Assembly: GCA_010029175.1 (NCBI GenBank)
Contig: RGNC01000084.1
Coordinates: 1-8,453 of the forward strand
DNA length: 8,453 nt
DNA from: Synechococcaceae bacterium WB8_1B_136
GTDB taxonomy: Bacteria; Cyanobacteriota; Cyanobacteriia; PCC-6307; Cyanobiaceae
Direction: 5' to 3'
Shown: positions 1 to 4,999 of the stretch, piece by piece
Layout of the letters: each line of letters opens with the position of its first letter
Position numbering within the stretch: position 1 is the stretch's first letter
Translations under genes and position numbers: made by a program
Notes under the pieces: generated by a model
Seen by the model: the letters and a program-made list of their open reading frames with translations, nothing else
The model's database searches: none
What the model was told of the DNA's origin: nothing

Positions 1-19
1 GCCAAGAGACACCTCTGGC
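1..19 (-). terminator. possible hairpin downstream of the DUF3143 gene
   Basis: Read on the minus strand the segment folds as GCCAGAG, loop GTGT, CTC-T-TGGC: a seven-pair stem with one bulged T. It begins 53 bases after the DUF3143 stop codon. A terminator would need a T-run immediately past position 1, which is outside the window, so this is only a candidate. If a plus-strand gene ends near 36-60, the hairpin would lie inside that gene instead. Confidence 0.25.
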
Positions 20-71
20 GACACTCTGGATTCTAGCTAATACTTCCGGGACGGCGCACTAGAACCCCGCT
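1..71. other. left-edge segment, no assigned gene
   Basis: This short stretch lies downstream of the DUF3143 gene. It is visibly less GC-rich than the genes around it. On the plus strand all three frames are open from the window edge and close at stop codons at 34-36, 38-40 and 58-60. It could therefore hold the last residues of a gene entering from the left, but no frame is recognisable. On the minus strand it is the 3' flank of the DUF3143 gene and ends in a possible hairpin at 1-19. Confidence 0.4.
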
Positions 72-338
72 TCAGGGCCCCGCAAGAATGGCCGCCTCCA
101 CATCCTCCCGGCTCAGGCCATAGGGAAACTGCCGCTCCACGCAGCTGGAGCCGCTGTGCCAGCGCACGCTGAGCTCCTCGATCTCCAGCTCAAGCTCTGC
201 GGTCCAGCCCTGACGACTGAGGCTCCAGAGACAGGAATGGGGAGCCGCCTGCACCGCCCCCAGCTGCGTGAGCCAGCCCTCCAGCTCCGGCAGCGGGTGG
301 TGGTACAGCGGTGTCTGAGCTGGCGGCAGGGGGGACAT
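72..338 (-). CDS. DUF3143 family protein
   Basis: This encodes a small cyanobacterial protein of 88 residues with no known biochemical role. It begins with a proline-rich stretch and the family-like TPLYHHPLPELEGWL segment (residues 9-23). A W-x-A-E-L-E-L-E-I-E-E-L strand region follows in the middle. It ends with the highly characteristic SREDVEAAILAGP, followed by TGA. I chose the ATG at 338 because the recognisable family sequence starts directly after it, while the open frame further upstream is low-quality cysteine/tryptophan-rich translation. No signal peptide or membrane helix is visible. The gene lies directly downstream of the J-domain gene on the same strand, and its first 149 bases lie inside the end of that frame. 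From memory, cyanobacterial J-domain and DUF3143 genes are often neighbours, which suggests joint expression. Family assignment rests on pattern recognition, not a search. Confidence 0.85.
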   Translation of the reverse strand: MSPLPPAQTPLYHHPLPELEGWLTQLGAVQAAPHSCLWSLSRQGWTAELELEIEELSVRWHSGSSCVERQFPYGLSREDVEAAILAGP

Positions 339-783
339 CCGCAGGGGCGTCGGCCGTGGATTGGGCAGTCTGAACGGAGCTGGACCACCAGCTGGGGGTA
401 CGCACCAGCTCGGCGCCCCGGGCCCAGGCCAGCCCCACCCCCAGCACCAGGCTGAACAGCACCGCCAGGACCAGCAGCAGCAAGGCGAACCACTCACCGC
501 CCGAGAGGGCCCGACGCACCGGCACCGGCCTGGGCTCCAGCCGTACCACGGCGGGCCTGGCAGGGGTCGTCAGGCTGGCGTCGTAGGCGCGGCGGCGCTC
601 GGGGTCGCTCAGGGTGAAGTAAGCCTGCTGCAGCTGCTGAAATGCCGCTTCCGCCTGGGCCCGGGGCAATTCGGTGGTGTCCGGGTGGTAGCGCTTGCTG
701 AGGCTGCGAAAGGCCTGGCGCAGCTCCCCGGCGGTGGCCTGGGGGCTCAGCCCCAACAGCGCGTAGTGGTTGGCTGCTCCCAC
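190..783 (-). CDS. membrane-anchored J-domain (DnaJ-like) protein
   Basis: This is a DnaJ-type co-chaperone that would stimulate the ATPase of an Hsp70 (DnaK) partner at a membrane. With the GTG at 783 as start it has 197 residues. The J domain occupies about residues 5-70, with the HPD signature at 33-35 and the closing DPERRRAYD near 60-68. A basic, proline-rich linker follows. One strongly hydrophobic helix lies at about 98-121 (WFALLLLVLAVLFSLVLGVG...). After it comes an Ala/Pro-rich tail. No glycine/phenylalanine or zinc-finger regions are present, so this is a type III J-protein. Earlier GTG starts at 831 and 852 would add residues unlike any J domain and would overlap rsmG. The last ~49 residues overlap the DUF3143 frame and have low complexity, so the true C-terminus may be shorter if there is a frameshift. 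Its exact client is unknown. Confidence 0.8.
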   Translation of the reverse strand: MGAANHYALLGLSPQATAGELRQAFRSLSKRYHPDTTELPRAQAEAAFQQLQQAYFTLSDPERRRAYDASLTTPARPAVVRLEPRPVPVRRALSGGEWFALLLLVLAVLFSLVLGVGLAWARGAELVRTPSWWSSSVQTAQSTADAPADVPPAASSDTAVPPPAAGAGGLAHAAGGGAGGSPFLSLEPQSSGLDRRA

Positions 784-804
784 TGCGGCGGCATCGGGTG
801 TGGG

Positions 805-819
805 GGATCCTAGAGATCC
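805..819. promoter_or_regulatory. inverted repeat between the divergent J-domain and rsmG genes
   Basis: GGATC and GATCC form perfect 5-base arms around the 5-base spacer CTAGA. The repeat overlaps the proposed -10 box of the J-domain gene and lies in the only space between the two divergent starts. It could be an operator for a dimeric regulator. Five-base arms can also arise by chance. Confidence 0.2.
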
Positions 820-835
820 TGCCCATGCCACCCAA
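807..835 (-). promoter_or_regulatory. putative promoter for the J-domain gene
   Basis: On the minus strand TTGGGT (835-830) and TAGGAT (812-807) are separated by 17 bases. They match the sigma-70 -35 and -10 consensus at 3/6 and 4/6 positions, including the key TA...T of the -10 box. Transcription would begin near position 800 and give a short leader before the GTG at 783. Many GC-rich segments give matches this weak, so this is tentative. Confidence 0.25.
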
Positions 836-839
836 GGGG

Positions 840-1604
840 ATGTCAGCCGCACCGGAGTCCGCCACGCCCTTCGCCCAACCCGGAGAGCCGCTCTGGCAGG
901 CCCTGGGTTGGCACCCCAGCCCAGACCAACTGCAGCAGCTGATCGGGCTGCAACAGCTGCTGCGGGAGTGGAACAGCCGCCTCAACCTCACCCGCCTGGT
1001 GGAGGGGGAAGACTTCTGGATTGCCCAGGTGCTGGACAGCCTCTGGCCGCTGCTGCCCTGGCTGCGGGAAGCGCCCGATGCCGCCCTGCGCTGCATCGAC
1101 GTGGGCACCGGCGGCGGCTTCCCGGGGCTGGCGGTGGCCATCGCCCTGCCCAACGCTCACCTCACCCTGGTGGACTCCGTAGGCCGCAAGCTCCAGGCCG
1201 TCCAGGCCATGGCGGAGGCCCTGGGGCTTGGCGAGCGGGTGGAGCTGCGCGGCGAGCGCATCGAGGTCACCGGCCGGCAGCAGCGCTGCCGCGGCCAGTT
1301 CGACCTGGCCATGGCCCGGGCGGTGGCCGCGGCCCCGGTGGTGGCCGAATACCTGGTGCCGCTGTTGGCCCCCCAGGGCCAGGCCCTGCTGTATCGCGGC
1401 CAGTGGAGTGGCAGCGATCAAGCCGACCTGGAGCGGGCGCTGCTGCGCCTCAAGGCCCGCATCAGCCGGCTGGAGCAGCGGGAGCTGCCGGCGGGCCGGG
1501 GACTGCGCACCGCCCTGCTGCTGGACGCCAGTGATCGCTGCCCCAGCACCTACCCCAGGGCCGTGGGCATCCCCAGCAAGTTCCCCCTCGGCCAGGAGGG
1601 CTGA
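840..1604 (+). CDS. rsmG: 16S rRNA (guanine527-N7)-methyltransferase RsmG
   Basis: RsmG (formerly GidB) uses S-adenosylmethionine to methylate N7 of G527 in 16S rRNA within the small ribosomal subunit. The product has 254 residues, longer than the roughly 207 of E. coli because of an N-terminal extension. A helical region carries the family segment REWNSRLNLTRL (residues 42-53). The SAM-binding loop IDVGTGGGFPG is at 86-96, the acidic strand end LVDS at 110-113, the core motif MARAV at 158-162, and the C-terminal YPRAVGIPSKFPL at 238-250. The ATG at 840 is chosen. An in-frame ATG at 825 and a GTG at 798 are alternatives, and no clear Shine-Dalgarno sequence decides between them. The gene is divergent from the J-domain gene and converges on the aldo/keto reductase gene with only 6 bases between stops. 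Loss of this enzyme causes low-level streptomycin resistance in other bacteria. Confidence 0.95.
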   Translation: MSAAPESATPFAQPGEPLWQALGWHPSPDQLQQLIGLQQLLREWNSRLNLTRLVEGEDFWIAQVLDSLWPLLPWLREAPDAALRCIDVGTGGGFPGLAVAIALPNAHLTLVDSVGRKLQAVQAMAEALGLGERVELRGERIEVTGRQQRCRGQFDLAMARAVAAAPVVAEYLVPLLAPQGQALLYRGQWSGSDQADLERALLRLKARISRLEQRELPAGRGLRTALLLDASDRCPSTYPRAVGIPSKFPLGQEG

Positions 1605-1610
1605 ACGACC

Positions 1611-2837
1611 TCAGTCGCTGGCCATCAGGCGTTGCGTGGCCTGCCCCCCCAGCCGGCGGCGCAGATCGCGCAGCAGGCCGGGAATCTGATCCGCCCAGGG
1701 GCTCCCCGCCAGGGCCGCCTTGAGTTCCGCCTCGCTCACACTCCCATCGAGGGCATCGGCATTGGCACCGGGGAACCAGTGGCTGCCAGCCCCCAACAGG
1801 CCATAGCGCGCCCGGCCGTAGCCCTGCAGATCCCAGGCCTGCAGGAGGTTGTGGAGCCACAGCAGGGTGGGCAGGTTGATCTGGCCAGGGGTGTCCTGCC
1901 AGGCGGGCAGCCCCTGGCTCCAGCTCTCCAGCCAGGCCGCCCCAAGGGCCTCGCGGCGCGCCGCCTCCAGGCGCTCCTGGATCGGTGGCAGCAGCTCCTG
2001 GGCCCTGGGCAGCAGCGCCACCGCCTGCAGGTGCAGCTCCAGATCGTCCGGCCGGGCCGCCCCCACGCTGATGGTGTGGATGCCGGGGGCCGAGAGGCAG
2101 AACAAATCGTTGAACACGATCGGGTGCAGTGGCGCGCAGAGCTCCAGCAGACGATCGGAGGGGGTATGCAGATGGCCCCCCTTGTCGGTGGGGCTGATCA
2201 CGAACACCCCCATGTCGTGGGCGGTGGCGGCCTCGATCGCCGGGCCGTTGTCCTGGCGGATGAAATACCAGTGCAGGTTCACGTAATCGAACTGGTCGCT
2301 CTCGATCGCCCGCAGGATCAGGGGCAGGGGCGCATGGGTGGAGAAGCCGATGGCGCCGATGCGGCCCTGATCGCGCCAGCGCCGGGCCACCTCCAGGCAA
2401 CCGCCGGGCCTGAGGGTCTGCTCCAGGTGCTCCGGCAGGTTGATGCCGTGAATCGCCAGCAGATCCACGCGGCCAGTGCCGCCGCCGGCCTGGGCTGCCG
2501 TCAGCCCCAAGCGCTGGAAGCTCAGCTCCAGCTCGGCTTCAAAGGCGGCCGGATCCTCGTGGGGCGGAACCTTGGTTTGCAGGATGCGCTGGGGATCGGG
2601 CACCAGCGGCAGCAGGCTGCCCAGCTGACGCTCCGACGTGCCGTAGTGGCGCGCCGTCTCGATGTGGTGGAAGCCGCTGGCCACCGCCCGCTCCAGGGTG
2701 GCGCGCAGGTTGGACTGGCTGGCCGCATCGATCTGCTCGGCGGGCAGATCGCTCCAGCTCTGCTGAAAGCGCATGCCCCCCAGGGAGAGCACGGGCATCG
2801 GCAGACCGGTGCGGCCAAAGCGGCGGGTGGGCAGCAT
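1611..2837 (-). CDS. aldo/keto reductase family oxidoreductase
   Basis: This predicted NAD(P)H-dependent oxidoreductase has an aldo/keto reductase TIM barrel. It has 408 residues, longer than classical members because of a C-terminal helical extension. The N-terminus (RRFGRTGLPMPVLSLGGMRF) is typical. Positions of the catalytic tetrad read E60 (in HIETARHYGTSE, where classical enzymes have Asp), Y65, K89 (LQTKV) and H130 (LLAIHGIN). GFSTHAP is at 164-170 and an NADP-binding-like SVGAARPDDL at 257-266. The C-terminal region contains RYGLLGAGSHWFPG (344-357), which I associate with the COG1453 predicted-reductase group. Members of that group often end in a [4Fe-4S] cysteine cluster; this one has only three scattered cysteines (147, 234, 247). 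The start is fixed by a good Shine-Dalgarno sequence and a TGATG overlap with the ferredoxin stop. It is the last gene of its operon. The substrate is unknown. Confidence 0.88.
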   Translation of the reverse strand: MLPTRRFGRTGLPMPVLSLGGMRFQQSWSDLPAEQIDAASQSNLRATLERAVASGFHHIETARHYGTSERQLGSLLPLVPDPQRILQTKVPPHEDPAAFEAELELSFQRLGLTAAQAGGGTGRVDLLAIHGINLPEHLEQTLRPGGCLEVARRWRDQGRIGAIGFSTHAPLPLILRAIESDQFDYVNLHWYFIRQDNGPAIEAATAHDMGVFVISPTDKGGHLHTPSDRLLELCAPLHPIVFNDLFCLSAPGIHTISVGAARPDDLELHLQAVALLPRAQELLPPIQERLEAARREALGAAWLESWSQGLPAWQDTPGQINLPTLLWLHNLLQAWDLQGYGRARYGLLGAGSHWFPGANADALDGSVSEAELKAALAGSPWADQIPGLLRDLRRRLGGQATQRLMASD

Positions 2838-3265
2838 CAGCCGGGTCCTCCCACCGCCCCTCGCCGCGGCAGGGTGCGCCCGGGACGGGTTGGTGTCGGC
2901 AGTCCGAGGGGCAGCAGCTCCTGGCTGCGGCACTGCTCCTCGAGGGCGGGGAGATCCTCGTAGCTCACCCAGTGGATGCAATCCACTGGGCAGGTGTCGA
3001 TGGCCTCCTGGATCCTCTCGGTGCTGTCGCCGTCCTGGCGGATGGCACGGGAGCGGCCCCAGGATTCCTCCACCACAAAGGTGTTGCCGGCCACGTGGGC
3101 GCAGTAGCGGCAGCCGATGCAAACACCCTCATCCACCCACACCGCCTTCTGGCGCAGGGCACCCCCCAGCAGCGGTTCAAGACCGGTTGCCGACACCGGG
3201 GGAGCCGAGGGTGCGGCAAAGGCAACCGCCGGGTCGACAACCCAGGGCAGACCCTCACGGGTCAT
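2837..3265 (-). CDS. single-cluster [4Fe-4S] ferredoxin
   Basis: This is a small cytosolic electron carrier of 142 residues. The cluster ligands are evident: C49, C52 and C55 in CIGCRYC, and C92 in CPVDCI. C96 is an extra cysteine often seen in this fold. Just before the cluster, WVDEGVCIGC is typical of bacterial-type ferredoxins with a single [4Fe-4S] centre, as is CPVDCIHWVSYEDL after it. The N-terminal ~38 residues and a basic, proline-rich C-terminal tail (about 118-142) flank the domain. Neither looks like a targeting signal. The ATG at 3265 follows the ycf35 stop by 3 bases. The TGA shares its A with the reductase ATG, so the two products are probably made together, and the reductase is the obvious candidate partner. 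Similar ferredoxin domains occur in some plant chloroplast J-domain proteins. The partner and redox potential are inferred or unknown. Confidence 0.9.
   Translation of the reverse strand: MTREGLPWVVDPAVAFAAPSAPPVSATGLEPLLGGALRQKAVWVDEGVCIGCRYCAHVAGNTFVVEESWGRSRAIRQDGDSTERIQEAIDTCPVDCIHWVSYEDLPALEEQCRSQELLPLGLPTPTRPGRTLPRRGAVGGPG
2846..2852 (-). promoter_or_regulatory. Shine-Dalgarno site for the aldo/keto reductase gene
   Basis: GGGAGGA on the minus strand lies inside the end of the ferredoxin gene, 8 bases before the ATG at 2837. It is the clearest ribosome binding site in the window and decides the reductase start. The other genes here lack an obvious one. Confidence 0.7.
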
Positions 3266-3268
3266 GGA

Positions 3269-3661
3269 TCAACCGTCCCAGCGGGTCACCACCAGCTCAA
3301 TGCTGCCGTCGTTGGCCTGACGCTGCTCGCTCACCTGGAACCCCTCCTGGGCCGAGGCCGCCAGAATGGTGCGCAGGGCGTACTGCTGGGTGAGCTTGGC
3401 CAGGAAGCGCTCCACCGGGATCGGCTGCTTCCAGAGGTCGAGGTCGGTGACCAGCTCGTAGCTGCCGGTGCTGGCGTTCCAGCGGAAGCCCAGATCGCTG
3501 CCCTCCGGAGAGGCGATCGCCAGGTCGGCCACCACGGTCTGACCGCGATAGCCACGCACCGGACGCGCACCGTCGCTGGGCTCATGGCCGAGATCCCTCA
3601 GGGCATCGAGCAGGGCGGCGCGATCGCGCAGTTCCGTCTTGACGGTGCTGAAGTGAGACAT
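3269..3661 (-). CDS. ycf35: Ycf35 / DUF1257 family protein
   Basis: This is the cyanobacterial counterpart of the plastid reading frame ycf35 (DUF1257), a protein of unknown function. It has 130 residues, close to the usual length. The start MSHFSTVKTELRD is the family signature. RPVRGYRGQ (33-41) and the aromatic segment LGFRWNASTGSYELVTD (57-73) follow, then a helix around FLAKLTQQYALRTI (86-99). The predicted shape is a compact alpha/beta cytosolic domain without membrane segments or cysteines. The ATG at 3661 shares its A with the stop of the DUF2997 gene (TGATG), and the ferredoxin gene follows after 3 bases. I recall DUF1257 and DUF2997 genes being neighbours in many cyanobacteria, which suggests their products act together. 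Two HIP1 octamers fall inside this gene. Confidence 0.92.
   Translation of the reverse strand: MSHFSTVKTELRDRAALLDALRDLGHEPSDGARPVRGYRGQTVVADLAIASPEGSDLGFRWNASTGSYELVTDLDLWKQPIPVERFLAKLTQQYALRTILAASAQEGFQVSEQRQANDGSIELVVTRWDG
3512..3521. repeat. HIP1 palindrome (GGCGATCGCC)
   Basis: This is a perfect copy of the highly iterated palindrome found throughout cyanobacterial genomes. A second octamer GCGATCGC lies at 3620-3627 in the same gene. Both read in frame through ycf35. They support the cyanobacterial assignment and have no known local role. Confidence 0.85.
3620..3627. repeat. HIP1 octamer (GCGATCGC)
   Basis: This is the second HIP1 core within ycf35, about 100 bases from the first. It lies in a CG-rich context (GCGCGATCGCGC). 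Confidence 0.8.
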
Positions 3662-3888
3662 CAGGAAGCCGAGTTGGAAAGGGTCTGCTCAGCCGCGGTC
3701 CGCGAGGCCTGGGCGGCAATGGTCGGCGCCTGGAACGCCGCTGCGGTCGACTGGCGCTGTTGCACCGCGCCGAGCTTGGCCTCAATGCGTTCGGTGAGCT
3801 GTTCGCAGCCGCTGCCCTGAACGCCCTCCACGAGCTCTTCCACGCGGCCATCGGGCCGAATTCGAAAGCGGATGGATTGCTGGGCCAT
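3661..3888 (-). CDS. DUF2997 family protein
   Basis: This 75-residue cytosolic protein of unknown function matches the DUF2997 pattern. It opens with a beta-strand segment IRFRIRPDGRVEELVEGVQG (residues 6-25). C28 and a helix EQLTERIEAKLGAV (29-42) follow, then a low-complexity Ala/Gln/Ser tail that is likely disordered. The ATG at 3888 follows the HEAT-repeat gene by 56 bases. Its TGA overlaps the ycf35 ATG by one base, so translation is probably coupled. No Shine-Dalgarno sequence is visible. It appears to be the first gene of the tight four-gene cluster, unless the HEAT-repeat gene is co-transcribed. The conserved core is the N-terminal half only. Confidence 0.87.
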   Translation of the reverse strand: MAQQSIRFRIRPDGRVEELVEGVQGSGCEQLTERIEAKLGAVQQRQSTAAAFQAPTIAAQASRTAAEQTLSNSAS

Positions 3889-3944
3889 CCCGGGCAGAGG
3901 AAGGTGCGGAGATGCTAGCCGCGTCGGCCAGGCTCTGGCAGGCC

Positions 3945-4745
3945 TCAGGGCAGCAGCCCTTCATCCACCAGGGTCTGCAGGCGCTCCAGCACCAGCGGGT
4001 CCTCCAGCTGCTCCAGGGCCAGGCGCGCCTCATCCCGCACCGCCAGATCGCTGTCGTGCAGCATCGCCTTGAGCAGGGCCTCCACCACCTCCCGCTGGCG
4101 GGGCTCCACCAGATCGCCATAGAGACGCCCCAGCGACCAGGCGCTGTTGCTGCGCACCACCGGCTCGCTGTCGATGCGCAGGGCCTGCAGCAGCTGGCCG
4201 GCTGCCTGGTCGGCCTTGGCCAGACCGGTGGCGCCGGCATCGGCCAGGGAACTGGCGGCCCAGAGCCGCACGGCGGCGATGTCGGTTTCGAGGGCCCGGA
4301 TCAGGGGATTCATCACCGGAGCATCCGGATAGCTGCTCAGGCTCCAGGCCACGGCCTTGCGCACATAGCCGTTGCTGTCGTTCTGCAACAGCGCCAACAG
4401 CGGCGAAACCGCCTGGATATCGGGGTTGCGGCCCAGGGCGTAGACGGCGCTCATGCGCAGGATCGGGCAGCCCGCCTCCAGCAGCGGCAGCAGCCGGGCC
4501 GGGGCACGGGGATCGCGGTGCTCGCAGAAGATGCGCAGCCCCTGCATGCGCTCCTCATGGCTGCCCTGCAGCAACTGCAGGCCCAGGTCGCACTCGGCCG
4601 CCGCGTCCACCGCATCGGCGTCGAGGGCATCGAGGTCGTCGAGGGGATCCCCCAGCAGTTCCTCGGCCAGCTCATGGGCAAGCATCTCCGGATCCAGCGC
4701 CAGCTCCGCTGGGCTGTGGGAGAACTCGGGGAACGGGCCGGTCAT
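3945..4745 (-). CDS. HEAT-repeat protein
   Basis: This is a 266-residue soluble protein built mainly from HEAT-type helical repeats, which usually act as protein-binding scaffolds. An acidic N-terminal region (about residues 18-55, rich in Leu, Asp and Ala) precedes at least five repeats, at roughly 83-107, 114-138, 146-169, 184-207 and 222-246. Each has a pattern like VR-x-A-A-W-SLG, for example VRKAVAWSLS, VRLWAASSLA and VRSNSAWSLG. Cyanobacterial relatives include phycobilin lyase subunits of the CpcE/F type, but I see no specific sign of lyase function. The ATG at 4745 is the first that gives a sensible N-terminus; no Shine-Dalgarno sequence is present. It lies 56 bases upstream of the DUF2997 gene on the same strand and could belong to that operon. 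A possible hairpin at 4768-4781 separates it from the peptide gene upstream. Confidence 0.88.
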   Translation of the reverse strand: MTGPFPEFSHSPAELALDPEMLAHELAEELLGDPLDDLDALDADAVDAAAECDLGLQLLQGSHEERMQGLRIFCEHRDPRAPARLLPLLEAGCPILRMSAVYALGRNPDIQAVSPLLALLQNDSNGYVRKAVAWSLSSYPDAPVMNPLIRALETDIAAVRLWAASSLADAGATGLAKADQAAGQLLQALRIDSEPVVRSNSAWSLGRLYGDLVEPRQREVVEALLKAMLHDSDLAVRDEARLALEQLEDPLVLERLQTLVDEGLLP

Positions 4746-4756
4746 GGCGGGATCGT

Positions 4757-4781
4757 AAAAGCAGGCAGGCCGCAGCCGGCC
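4757..4781 (-). terminator. weak intrinsic terminator candidate after the 49-residue peptide gene
   Basis: On the minus strand GGCCG-GCTG-CGGCC forms a 5-pair GC stem (4781-4768), extendable by a G-T pair. TTTT (4760-4757) follows after 7 bases. It begins 9 bases past the stop of the upstream peptide gene and ends just before the HEAT-repeat start. The T-run is short and displaced, so termination would be partial at best. Confidence 0.3.
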
Positions 4782-4790
4782 CGAGCCCCA

Positions 4791-4940
4791 TCAGCTGATC
4801 GGAGCCGGGGCAGCCATGTCGCCCGGCAGCCAGATGCGGGCGCTCACGGCAAACAGTGCCAGGCCGAACAGCAGCACGATCGCCGCTGGCAGCAGGGTGG
4901 AACGGAAAAACTGCACGGCGCCAAACCCACGGAAGGCCAT
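4791..4940 (-). CDS. 49-residue single-helix membrane peptide
   Basis: This frame encodes 49 residues. The N-terminus is short and basic/aromatic (MAFRGFGAVQFFRS). One hydrophobic helix lies at about residues 16-33, from the LLPAAIVLLF stretch on, followed by SARIWLPGD and the short tail MAAPAPIS. I do not recognise a named family. The balanced composition, the clean start, the single helix with arginines on both sides and its position between two convincing genes favour a real small membrane protein. The frame continues open upstream of 4940, but that part overlaps the divergent transporter gene and looks non-coding. It is divergent from the transporter (59 bases between starts) and upstream of the HEAT-repeat gene. 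Function is unknown. Confidence 0.6.
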   Translation of the reverse strand: MAFRGFGAVQFFRSTLLPAAIVLLFGLALFAVSARIWLPGDMAAPAPIS

Positions 4941-4999
4941 TCTCGCCCGCTGGCCCATCCAGCCGCTACGCCTAGGGTTCCGCCAATCGACGAGAGGCC

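Noticed and set aside
1605..1641. Possible bidirectional terminator at the rsmG / aldo-keto reductase convergence (GGCCA...TGGCC)
   Set aside because: Five-base arms around a 12-base loop inside the reductase coding end, with no T- or A-run on either side.
1632..2963. Plus-strand open frame of 443 codons opposite the aldo/keto reductase and ferredoxin genes
   Set aside because: It is composed of Gln/Gly/Ala/Arg-rich translation without any family motif. It mirrors recognised genes on the other strand and results from high third-position GC.
2972..3820. Plus-strand open frame of 282 codons opposite ferredoxin, ycf35 and the DUF2997 gene
   Set aside because: No motif, and three well-recognised small genes occupy the opposite strand.
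3927..3939. Small hairpin (GCCAG-GCT-CTGGC) between the HEAT-repeat and DUF2997 genes
   Set aside because: The stem has five pairs and no T-run follows on the minus strand, so it cannot be called a terminator.
4950..4978. Promoter-like pair TGGCCC / TAGGGT before the transporter gene
   Set aside because: Only three of six positions match in each box, no better than chance in this GC-rich sequence.
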